Of a stretch of DNA of 64,000 nucleotides, positions 26,093 through 35,000 are shown in pieces (positions within the stretch are counted from its first letter, which is position 1; each line of letters begins with the position of its first letter). Made by a program: the position numbers and the translations under genes. The stretch spans positions 166,661 through 230,660 of the forward strand of contig JAEINP010000001.1 in assembly GCA_016342355.1 (NCBI GenBank), written 5' to 3'. Below the pieces are notes generated by a model that worked only from the letters and a program-made list of their open reading frames with translations, was not told the origin of the DNA and made no database searches. This stretch comes from Desulfatibacillum sp. (GTDB taxonomy: Bacteria; Desulfobacterota; Desulfobacteria; Desulfobacterales; Desulfatibacillaceae).

Positions 26093-26390
26093 TGGAAAGG
26101 GGGAAGGTCTGTTTTGGCTATTTTGGCTGAGCAAACGGTTCCAGTGGTCTTTAGCCAAGCAGCAACGAAAATCAGAAGGATGGCCGTTTTGTATGTGTCC
26201 GCATTTCTAAAAATAGTGGAAATTCTTGGCTTGGGAGTTAAAACAGAAAATGGACTGCAGAGACATTGCAAAGTCCTGTAGAACAATTTGGTCTCTTAAT
26301 GCGTGTTGGCATATATGGGCGATGAGCCGCCATTTTACGGGAATTTTCTGATCCAAGGGATTACAGGGACAGGAACGGAGAACGCATATT

Positions 26391-26846
26391 TTGCCTGCAA
26401 ACCATTATAAATACGAGTTTGTGGACTTTGACGGCGCAACTTATGTAAAGGCGAAATACCCCGTTATCATTTTCAACGGAATGCAGTTGCCTCTGGGCGC
26501 TATTTCCATTGACTACTGCGCCAGCGGAAATTTTTTTGAGGATATTGATGACGCCATGTCTCTTTGGTTCTGGAGGTTTACCATTTGTGTCGGTTATTAC
26601 GCCAAGTCAGAAGAATCGAGAGTGGTGATCCATCATGCCGATATGCTCAAGTCGCTTATCCTTGGGGATAAGGAGAGGGTCCGGGAAATTATCACCGGCA
26701 AGTCCTCTTCCTCCGACGAGGCAGATCAAACACTAGTATGGTGGCTGGATACCCTGGATATCATGCTGGAAAGTGCCGCCAATACAAGCATGTCTTTCTG
26801 GACCGGTATATTGGATATCGCAACGGCAAAATCCAGAGGCTATTAA
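26391..26846 (+). CDS. Small unknown protein, 151 aa
   Basis: 151 residues starting at a TTG with ACGGAG upstream. Cytoplasmic, acidic, alpha/beta; no family recognised. Sequence such as FDGATYVKAKYPVIIFNG suggests a compact soluble domain. The base composition (more AT) differs from its neighbours and it stands alone between two unrelated genes, so recent arrival is possible. About 280 bp of untranslated leader follows before the TonB gene. Confidence 0.5.
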   Translation: MPANHYKYEFVDFDGATYVKAKYPVIIFNGMQLPLGAISIDYCASGNFFEDIDDAMSLWFWRFTICVGYYAKSEESRVVIHHADMLKSLILGDKERVREIITGKSSSSDEADQTLVWWLDTLDIMLESAANTSMSFWTGILDIATAKSRGY

Positions 26847-26904
26847 CAACCCTGTTTTTTTTAGGCTGTTTTGCGCCAACGTGTGATTATGAATTTGAAA
26901 ATAG

Positions 26905-26933
26905 TTGACACATATGAAGGCTTGAGTTAAAAA
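26905..26933 (+). promoter_or_regulatory. Putative promoter of the TonB receptor operon
   Basis: A consensus -35 TTGACA at 26905-26910 and a weak -10 TAAAAA at 26928-26933 with a 17-bp spacer. A transcript would carry a leader of nearly 190 nt before the TonB gene. Confidence 0.4.
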
Positions 26934-27019
26934 TATGCACTAAATAAGGGGTGGACGAATCTACCAGTAAGTAAAAATTTGCGTTGTAAAGCGCATCGCC
27001 ACAAATTATTTCGGTTAAG

Positions 27020-27072
27020 AAGGCCGCGAAGGTCGTTCCTGTTTATCAGGAGCCCTCGCGGCCTTTTTTTTT
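27020..27072 (+). terminator. Strong hairpin terminator in the TonB gene leader
   Basis: AAGGCCGCGA pairs with TCGCGGCCTT (10 bp), topped by a second stem CCTG/CAGG, then nine T residues. It ends 55 bp before the receptor's GTG start. It may end the upstream gene's transcript or act as an attenuator in the receptor leader. Confidence 0.75.
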
Positions 27073-27100
27073 GGGGTGGAGGCAAAAAATGCCGCCATGT

Positions 27101-27112
27101 ATTAACGTTAAT
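27101..27112. promoter_or_regulatory. 12-bp palindrome ATTAACGTTAAT before the TonB gene
   Basis: A perfect 12-bp inverted repeat 15 bp before the start codon and just before the AAAGGA ribosome site. It could be an operator; it does not resemble a Fur box. Confidence 0.3.
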
Positions 27113-27126
27113 GAAAGGAAAAGCAA

Positions 27127-29106
27127 GTGAAGAAGTATAAGATTTTGAAATTGGTAGTTGTAATTATTGCCGCATCTATCGCTCTTAACGCAGCCCATGC
27201 CCAGGAAGACGGGGCGACGAAATTGGACACCATGGTGGTTACCGCAGCTAAAATGGAAACCAGCGTGGAGAAAACGCCCACCAACATAACGGTGATTTTT
27301 AGTGAGGATATCGCAAAGATGCCTAATTGCACCACCATCAACGAATTGCTGAGGCAGGTTCCGGGTTTATACATTCCTCAGTATCAGTCAGGGGTTGCCA
27401 ATGACGGCGTATACAGCGCCCGGGGCTCGGAACCCTCAACCACAGGCCTGCGTTTTTTGGTGAATGGCATTGAATTTAATAAGGGAAACGGATACACCGT
27501 GCCCACACGTATCCCTATAAATGATATTGAACGAATAGAAGTTGTGAAGACCGCATCCGCCGAATACGGAGATCAGGCCATAGGCGGGCTCATCAACGTG
27601 GTGACCCGAATCTCGGACAAACCCCTGGAAGCCAAGGTCGGGATGTCCTTCGGAGATTTTAACTACAACAACTATTTCAGCGTCATCAATGGAACAAAAG
27701 GAAAATGGGAGTACTTTGCCGACCTGTCCTTCTCCAATAGTGAAGGATATCAGGATGATGTCTACTACGACCCGGAAAATATCTACACCCGTATCGCCTA
27801 CAATATAGACCCTACCTCCTCTTTGGAATTCCATGGCTCCCACATGGCATCCAAAGGAGCCTGGCCGGACAAGTTGAATCAAGTTCAGTTTGACGAAGAC
27901 CCCTCACAAAACCCCGGGTTAGCCGATGAGTTTGAGAATGACTACAATCTCGCCGCCCTGGCTTATAAAAAAAAGTTCGGGGACGACGAATTACAGGTCA
28001 AGCTCATCACCAAGGACGAATGGGTTTGGATGAATTACGGCTTGGATTTCGAGTTTGATGAATGGGAGGTTTTTCCGGCGGTCACATACTCCTTGCGCCA
28101 TTCCCTTGGGAATATGAAAAACAGTATCCTGTTTGGCCTGGAAGGCAGAAAGCACGAACTCAAAACCGAAATGTGGACTGTTGTGAACGGCGTCAGGAAA
28201 ACCAAGACAAAAAATACCCTGAGGGAAGATAACTCATACGCCATCTACATTGTGGACCAATGTGCTATTACCGATGCCTTTACCGTGACATTCGGCGGTA
28301 GGTTCGACTCCTTTGAGCAGGAACAAACAGGACGGGTTAATCCCGCCAATACCGTGGACCAGTCTGACCAAGCCTTTAGCCCCAAATTGGGCGCCACCTA
28401 CTCCGTTAATGATTATATCAATCTATTCGGCGGCTTTAACAGCGGATTTAAAAGCCCGGCCCGGGTACCGGGGGCGGCGTATTCTGCAGACCTGGACCCG
28501 GAAAGAGTACTTTCCTACGAAGCCGGTGTGAGAGGCGTTCTTACTTCCTGGCTGTTTTACAATTTCTGCGGCTTTTTGAACCAATATAATGACAAATGGG
28601 TGAAAACAGGAACTAAAAGCACCGATCCCTTCACAAATTCAGGCAAAACCGAAACCATCGGCCTGGAAGTAGCCCTGGATATGAGCCTGGAAAACGGTCT
28701 TTTCGCCAATCTGAACTATACCTATCAGGAAGCCGAGTACGACGAATTTGTGGAAAAGGGCGTTATCTACGACGGCAAACGTTTTCCTAACATTCCGGAA
28801 CAAATGCTGGGCGTGCTTGTGGGATATAACCATGAGGCGGCTGGTCGGCTTTCCATCACCGCTGATTATATCGGCGAAAGATTTTTCGACAAGGATAACA
28901 CCCTGCAAGGAGAGTCCTATTGCCTTTGGGGCGCGGGATATAAAAAATCCTTTGACCAATGGCAACCCGGCTTGACCGTTTTCATTAGTGCAAGCAACCT
29001 CACGGATGAAGAGAAGGTCGTCTACGGGTCCGGCGCCCTGGGCTCCGAAAGCCTTGTCCCGGTTTATGGAAGACGTGTGATTGGCGGCATTGAAATCAGT
29101 TTCTAA
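27127..29106 (+). CDS. TonB-dependent outer-membrane receptor
   Basis: 659 residues from a GTG with AAAGGA upstream. Signal peptide (cleavage near AHA-QE, about 26), TonB box region LDTMVVTAAK, plug domain (about 45-160, NDIERIEVVKTASAEYGDQA), then a 22-strand-type barrel ending in the outer-membrane terminal Phe (IGGIEISF). Size is typical for siderophore, cobalamin, nickel or copper receptors. The next gene, DUF4198, is often linked to nickel/cobalt or other metal uptake, so a metal ligand is likelier than a sugar. Preceded by the attenuator-like leader. Confidence 0.9.
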   Translation: MKKYKILKLVVVIIAASIALNAAHAQEDGATKLDTMVVTAAKMETSVEKTPTNITVIFSEDIAKMPNCTTINELLRQVPGLYIPQYQSGVANDGVYSARGSEPSTTGLRFLVNGIEFNKGNGYTVPTRIPINDIERIEVVKTASAEYGDQAIGGLINVVTRISDKPLEAKVGMSFGDFNYNNYFSVINGTKGKWEYFADLSFSNSEGYQDDVYYDPENIYTRIAYNIDPTSSLEFHGSHMASKGAWPDKLNQVQFDEDPSQNPGLADEFENDYNLAALAYKKKFGDDELQVKLITKDEWVWMNYGLDFEFDEWEVFPAVTYSLRHSLGNMKNSILFGLEGRKHELKTEMWTVVNGVRKTKTKNTLREDNSYAIYIVDQCAITDAFTVTFGGRFDSFEQEQTGRVNPANTVDQSDQAFSPKLGATYSVNDYINLFGGFNSGFKSPARVPGAAYSADLDPERVLSYEAGVRGVLTSWLFYNFCGFLNQYNDKWVKTGTKSTDPFTNSGKTETIGLEVALDMSLENGLFANLNYTYQEAEYDEFVEKGVIYDGKRFPNIPEQMLGVLVGYNHEAAGRLSITADYIGERFFDKDNTLQGESYCLWGAGYKKSFDQWQPGLTVFISASNLTDEEKVVYGSGALGSESLVPVYGRRVIGGIEISF

Positions 29107-29143
29107 CACGCATGCCCGAATAGCGAAAAGGAGAAAACCGAAC

Positions 29144-29893
29144 ATGCAATTCCTAAAAAGCAAAACAACACCCATCATAACCCGCAAGACGGCAACCCTT
29201 ATACTGCTTTCCGCATTATTCCTCGCAATGGCGCCCGTGTCATCCCACGCCCACAACCTGTGGATCGTGGGAGACGCCAACAACAATGGCGACGGAGCCG
29301 TGAACCTGTACTTCGCGCATTTTGTGGGGCCAGGGGATGGGGCATACAATGGTCCTATTGAACAAAGAGGAAAAACCTGGGTTGTTAACGAATCTGGAGA
29401 CACCGCCTCCATAGTTATGCAATCAGCAGGTGAGAACGATTTAAAATACTTGTCTGGCAACACCGGAAAAACGCCGGGTTCCTTCGCCGTGGATCATGCC
29501 AGCCTCTATGGCATATATCACGGAAGGCTGGATTTTTTTTACGGCAGATACATAGAGGCGAAAAGCCTAAAGGACCTGGAGACCCTGTCCGAGTCCCAAC
29601 ACCTTCCCTTTCAGATCATGCCTCAATGGAGGGACGGGCGGTTGTTGCTTAAATTGCAGTATTTTTCCAAACCCCTTGCCAGAACCAAACTGGCCTGGGT
29701 GAAGGCGGACGGCACAGAGGAAAAATTCATGACAGATAGCAAGGGCGAGGTTCTGTTTACTCCTGGCGAAGCAGGAAAGTATCATTTCAGCTCCCTGGCC
29801 TTTGAAAACGAGGCGGCCGGGGCTTTTGAATACAAGGCTTTCAAAGGGATAATGTATGCCACGACACTGACCATCAAACTGCCTGTTGAATAA
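29144..29893 (+). CDS. Periplasmic DUF4198-family protein
   Basis: 249 residues from the ATG at 29144 (AAGGAG upstream). Signal peptide ending SSHAHNLW; after cleavage the N-terminal His lies in HNLWIVG, the DUF4198 start (H-x-L/W). The rest has Ig-like strands (TGKTPGSFAVDHASLYG, FTPGEAGKYHF). The family includes NikK-type periplasmic partners of nickel/cobalt transporters and TonB receptors. It overlaps no other gene and follows the receptor by 37 bp, so the two form a uptake pair, metal unknown. Confidence 0.75.
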   Translation: MQFLKSKTTPIITRKTATLILLSALFLAMAPVSSHAHNLWIVGDANNNGDGAVNLYFAHFVGPGDGAYNGPIEQRGKTWVVNESGDTASIVMQSAGENDLKYLSGNTGKTPGSFAVDHASLYGIYHGRLDFFYGRYIEAKSLKDLETLSESQHLPFQIMPQWRDGRLLLKLQYFSKPLARTKLAWVKADGTEEKFMTDSKGEVLFTPGEAGKYHFSSLAFENEAAGAFEYKAFKGIMYATTLTIKLPVE

Positions 29894-29899
29894 CACATA

Positions 29900-29982
29900 G
29901 GGTCATCCAATGGGAACAAGGGAGAGACATTTTTAGTACGCAACAACTTACCTCCTCCTCCAACATACCCATTGGGTGGCCC
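29900..29982 (+). terminator. Long-loop terminator after the TonB operon
   Basis: GGGTCATCCAATGGG at 29900-29914 pairs over all 15 positions (two G-U pairs) with CCCATTGGGTGGCCC at 29968-29982, which is followed by TTTTCTT. The 53-base loop is large but AC-rich and probably unstructured. Confidence 0.5.
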
Positions 29983-30146
29983 TTTTCTTACGGAATTTCT
30001 CAGCCGGGATTTTAATGCTTCCGGCTTTAGTATTTTTTTTTCCGAACATTTTAGCGGCGCAAATGGTTTTGGGGAAGAATGGTGAAGAGAACTGCACTCT
30101 CCGGGAAACCGGACCGTTGTTCCTTAACGGAAGAATTCCCCGGGGA

Positions 30147-31400
30147 CTAACCCTTTACGCCTCCCACCACCGTCCGGTTTCTGCCGCTCTGTTTGGCCAT
30201 GTACAAGGCCTCGTCCGCCAGCTTGATAAGCATTTCCGAATCGCTTCTCTTGTCCTCCGGGAGCAGGTCCAGGGAAGCCACGCCAAAGCTGGCGGTGACG
30301 GAAATGCGCGCTCCGGCCAAGGCGCCAAACTGGTTGGCCTCCATGGTCTGCCGGATTTTCTCCGCAGCCAATCTTGCCTGATCCACGCCGGATTCCGTTA
30401 AGATCACGGCGAATTCCTCTCCGCCCCAGCGCGCCGCCACATCGGTCTTGCGGACACTGGCCCTGAGGCGAATGGCGAACTCCCTCAACACCGCATCCCC
30501 GGACTGGTGCCCAAAGTCATCATTGACCCGCTTGAAGTGATCAATATCAATGATCATCAGGCTCAGTGGAGAATCATAACGCTGTGCGCGGCCCAGTTCT
30601 TCCTCCAGGCGCGTCTGGAAATGCCTTCGGTTATACAGGCTTGTCAATTCGTCCGTGATGGACATGGCTTCAATGGTTTCATAAGCCCTGGACAAACGCC
30701 GGGCCAGCCTGGAAACCAGAAACCAGATCACGCCCAGCATGGCCAGGGAAATGGCGGCGGTCAAGGCAAAGACATAGATGGTGTTGGTTCTCATGTCCGT
30801 TTCAACGGCGGTAATGTCGAACATTACGCTGATGCCGCCCCGCACCTCGCCCACCTGATATCCCTGTTTGGCGTGGCACGCCATGCAGGATTTCTCCACA
30901 TACAGCGGGGCCATGTACCGGAAGGTGGCATGGGTGTCCCTGGTAAATGTATCAAAAGTTTCCTTTGCCCCGCTTTCAAAGGAAAGCAGGGCCGCCCTTT
31001 CGAAATCGTCGGGGGCGTTGTTTGGATTCAAAGGCCTCAAACTGGTGATGTGATACTGGAAATCCCCCGATTTTTCAGCCAGGGAAGAAATCTCCCGGGT
31101 CATCAAGGCAGGATTTTTCATGGTGAAGATCCTGCCGTCCGCTGCAGCGATGTCCGGGTTGTCCAGGTAGGGATTGGACGCGATTCCATGCGCTTTTTCC
31201 ACATAAACGCCGCCATAACCCGCATTCCACCTTCTGGTCAGGACAATGTTCTTAAAATGGGCACGGGCCGTGATCGTGACCTGGTTCCGGATGATCTGGT
31301 TGGTTCTGAATACAAAGCCGACAAAAATGCCTGTCAGGAAAATGACCACTATCAGGCTTATGTTAAAAATAAAAACCTTCCACACCCGGCTTCTGCTCAT
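30147..31400 (-). CDS. Diguanylate cyclase with heme-type (DUF3365/Tll0287-like) sensor
   Basis: 417 residues: membrane helix (about 8-30), periplasmic sensor (about 35-205), second helix (207-230), then a GGDEF domain. The sensor contains SCMACHAKQG (C172-x2-C175-H176), a c-type heme site as in DUF3365 domains that sense redox or gas ligands. The cyclase motif is GGEEF (326-330) and the inhibitory I-site RKTD (317-320) is intact, so it should make cyclic di-GMP with product inhibition. Convergent with the DUF4198 gene; single gene on the minus strand. Confidence 0.9.
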   Translation of the reverse strand: MSRSRVWKVFIFNISLIVVIFLTGIFVGFVFRTNQIIRNQVTITARAHFKNIVLTRRWNAGYGGVYVEKAHGIASNPYLDNPDIAAADGRIFTMKNPALMTREISSLAEKSGDFQYHITSLRPLNPNNAPDDFERAALLSFESGAKETFDTFTRDTHATFRYMAPLYVEKSCMACHAKQGYQVGEVRGGISVMFDITAVETDMRTNTIYVFALTAAISLAMLGVIWFLVSRLARRLSRAYETIEAMSITDELTSLYNRRHFQTRLEEELGRAQRYDSPLSLMIIDIDHFKRVNDDFGHQSGDAVLREFAIRLRASVRKTDVAARWGGEEFAVILTESGVDQARLAAEKIRQTMEANQFGALAGARISVTASFGVASLDLLPEDKRSDSEMLIKLADEALYMAKQSGRNRTVVGGVKG

Positions 31401-32090
31401 GCCAATTCATCCTTCCAAGTCGATTGGACCGCCCTTCCCGGATTGCGCAAAAAAAGGTCCGGGCTGGGCCTTCTGACCATGTCTGCCTTGCTTGAACAGC
31501 GACAAAAATAAAAACAGCGCAATACCCTTTCTCAACATTAATTCAATACCATATCATGTTGGCCCTCTGAAGCAAACCAGTATTGGCATAGGTCCAAATT
31601 TCGGAAAAAGTTTTCTGCTCGCCGGACACAAGCGAATTAGCCTCCTAATAGCAAGATGGGTAAAAAGGCATGCAGGAAATATGTAAAAAAATGCATTTTA
31701 TTATTGTAACTAGCCCGCCTTCAAAGCTTGTCCCGGATTAGAAGACCGTCTCAGGGCAAGGCCATGAGGGTTTTTTTTCAAATGGGCCATCCCGATTCTA
31801 AACAGCGCCGCTTTAAATGCGAAAAAAAATCAAAAAACAAGTAATTTTAAAGATTTTTCCTGTTGAAGATTGAAAAAATAATGCCCTCAATCGCATTTAT
31901 ATATCCCATAGTATTGACCTATGTCCCTTCTCTGTCTATACTTTACCACAATTTTGTAAAAAAATTGGATGAGCATGCTTCCATGGGAAGTATCAGTTGG
32001 CCGCCTGTTAACTGATACATGGGTTTCGCCTTGTCCATGTGTATTCATATTATCGCGTTTGTGGCTGAATCAGCCAAAAGGAGTCGTCTC
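31401..32090. other. 690-bp divergent intergenic region
   Basis: No gene supported. AT-rich from 31,680 on, containing the promoter of the large secreted protein. The short open frame near 31492-31686 lacks a ribosome site and is rejected. Confidence 0.5.
31914..31942 (+). promoter_or_regulatory. Putative sigma70 promoter of the large secreted protein
   Basis: TTGACC at 31914-31919 and TATACT at 31937-31942 with exactly 17 bp between, about 150 bp before the start codon. Good match to consensus in both boxes. Confidence 0.55.
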
Positions 32091-35000
32091 ATGCGCGCTG
32101 CAGCCCCCTGGCCTTTTCGATTCATTGTAATAGTTGCTTTGGTCCCTGCCATGCTGTGCCTTTGCCCAATCACCGCCTTAGCCCTGGACTGGTCCATAGA
32201 CCCCGCGTCCTCCATCGGCGGATGGCGGGCCGGAATTGTCTCCTCAGGCGATTACGCCTATTACGGGGAGGCCTATACCCTGCGAGTGGCCGACATTTCC
32301 GGCGACACTCCGGTTGAGGTGGCCAGCCTTTCCCTGGAAGGGCAAGCCAACGCCATATTGATTTCCGGCAGCTATCTTTACATTGTCATTTCTCCCGCCC
32401 AATGGTTCGGAATCGTGGATATTTCCAATCCATTGTCTCCGTTCGTGGCAGGATTTTGCCAGATTTCCGATTGGTATATTAGTAAGGGCGGGGTTTCCCT
32501 GGATGGCCCTCGAGTATATCTTGCCTCTTATAATTCCAATTCCAACACCTTTCAAATGCAGGTGGTGGATGTTTCTAATTCAGCATCCCCCTCTGTCATT
32601 TCCACCACCAACGACATACAATCCCGTCGAATCTGTGCTTCCGGCGGGATAGTCTACGCCGGTTGCAAGGACACCAATTTCCGGATATATGATGTTTCCG
32701 ACCTTTCCGATATTTCCCAACTGGGCGTCTATGCAAATGGCGCCGAGGGACAGACCCTTTCCAAGAACGGCGACTATGTGTACATTTGCTGCGGGGCTGA
32801 GTCCCAGCAAGGTGTGCAGATCATGAATGTCTCCAATACCTCCAGCCCTTACAAGGAGAACGAATATACTTATGCGGGAATGCAGGCCCGGTCCGTGGCG
32901 TTCCACGGGGGGCTTTGCTATATAGCGGGCTACAATGGGGGAGTTGTAGTGGTGGACTTGTCTGATCCCCTCAGCCCGGATTTCAAGGGCCAGTATTACG
33001 ACAATTTCAGGGTCGATGATCTTGCACTCGAATATCCCTATGTCTACACCCTTTCCTACAATGACCGGGCTCTCACCCGGGTGGCTGTCGCCGATCCGGC
33101 CAACATGTCCGCCTCGGGCAGCAAATTGTCCCCATCCTACGCCAATGTCCTGTTTGCTCAGGACAATACCTTGTTCATGGGGGCTTTTGCAGGCCTGTGG
33201 GCCTATGACATCACGGATCCCAACACCCCGGATTTGATCGGCTATTGGCCTGAGTTTGCAGGCATTAATAAAATGGCCGTGGAAAACGGCAGGCTGTACG
33301 GCCTGATTAACAACGACATCCAAGTGCTGGATGTTTCTGATGTGGCCTCCGGGGTAAGCTCCCTGGGTACCTACGATCCCGGCACTTATCCCTCCAAAAT
33401 GGCCGTGTTTAACGGCATTGTCTACCTCCTGGAGGGGGATGGAGACCTGCTGGCGGTGAATGCAACCAACCCGCCCTCCTTTTCAATCGTCCAGGACACC
33501 ACTCTCGACGCCTCGGTTTCAGACCTGTGGGCAGGTGAAAACTTGGTCCTGGTGGGCGGCTCCCCCGGCGGAATAGGGCAGGCGGCGGTTTACTCCATTG
33601 GTGAAACCGGAGCGCTGACCCGCTACAGAACCATCCTTACGGACTATGCCAAAGTGCGATGCACGGCGGTGAATGGCCTAATATGTGTCAGTAGTCATAC
33701 CGGCGGCACGGTATCCGCCTCCGGCGCCATGGGTATATACAGCCTTACCGAAAACGGATACACCCAATTGGCGAAGACTATAAGTGCGGCTATGGAATTT
33801 AACGACCTTGCCGCGGTGCAGTTTTCGGATGGCGAGACGGTGATCCTGGCTTCCGGATTCGAATACACGGCCCGCCGATCAACCTCCGGGTCCATAAACG
33901 GAGTCCATACCTATTCCTACCTGCCGGAAGCCGGTACCCTGACAAAGAGTCACACCTGCCCCTCTGAGTGGCCAACCGGAATTACCTCCGCACCGACCTC
34001 CACCCCTGACACCTATGTGGTTGTTACCTGCGACTCCTCGGAAGGAAACTATTTGCAAATTATTGGAGGCGGCGACGGACTTTGTTGTCTGGAAACCGAA
34101 GTCTCTCCTGTAGAAGCTGGCGAGGACGGATGCACTGCAAGTCCTCCTTATTGGGGCCGGGGAGAGTGCAATTCTGATGTCTCCGTGTCCGCTGAGGAGG
34201 TGTCCCCCTGGAATTTTAAGGATTGGACTGGGGCCGCCGCGGGTACAAACAAGGATACAGATGCTATTGCCGGGGGTAATTGCTCTGTGGCCACGGCCCA
34301 CTTTGTCAAACCTGTGCTTACCTTGTCCCCGGGCGGAGCCAATCCTGGCTATGTGGAAGTGTATGGGCAAAACCCTGTCGACGAAAAAGAGAAAGTGGCT
34401 GAGGTCATCATTCTTTCAGTGAACGAGGTTGATGACTGGCTGGTTAACGCAGTTTCATTCACAGCCCAGGGTGCTGGCAACGACAAGGATGACATTACCA
34501 TTGTGAAGCTGCATCTGGGAGGTATCGGCGGGGCCGTGCTTTCCTCCGGAACCTATACGGCGGACAATGGAAGCATAACCCTTGCCGTAAACCAGACAAT
34601 CCCGGCAGGGAATTCCATTACCCTTACCTTGACCTATGAATTCGTGGAAGACAAGGCCTGCCCGTGCAATGATTATGCGGCTATCATTACCGCGGCCCAG
34701 GTGGCGGCCGAACCCGTTACATATCCTAACTACGCAAAGCTGCCCCCTCCTCCCGAGTTTGTCCAAGGCGGCCCCCTGAAAATCAAACCGGGTTTGCTGC
34801 AGAAAATCGACGGCGACCTGCAATACGGCGAAAAGGAACTCCCCCTGCCCAAGGCATTCAAACTCCAATTAACCCGTGAACACCCGGATTGCGTGGACAA
34901 GGTCAGATGGGAACTGGGGCCGGAAGCCGCCAGCTTTGGAGCTAAGTTTTCCAACGACGGGACTACCATCGACACCCAGGTGGACGGTTCGGGTAACACG

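Noticed and set aside
31492..31686. 64-residue plus-strand frame upstream of the giant protein
   Set aside because: No ribosome site and no protein-like pattern; it sits in the intergenic region.
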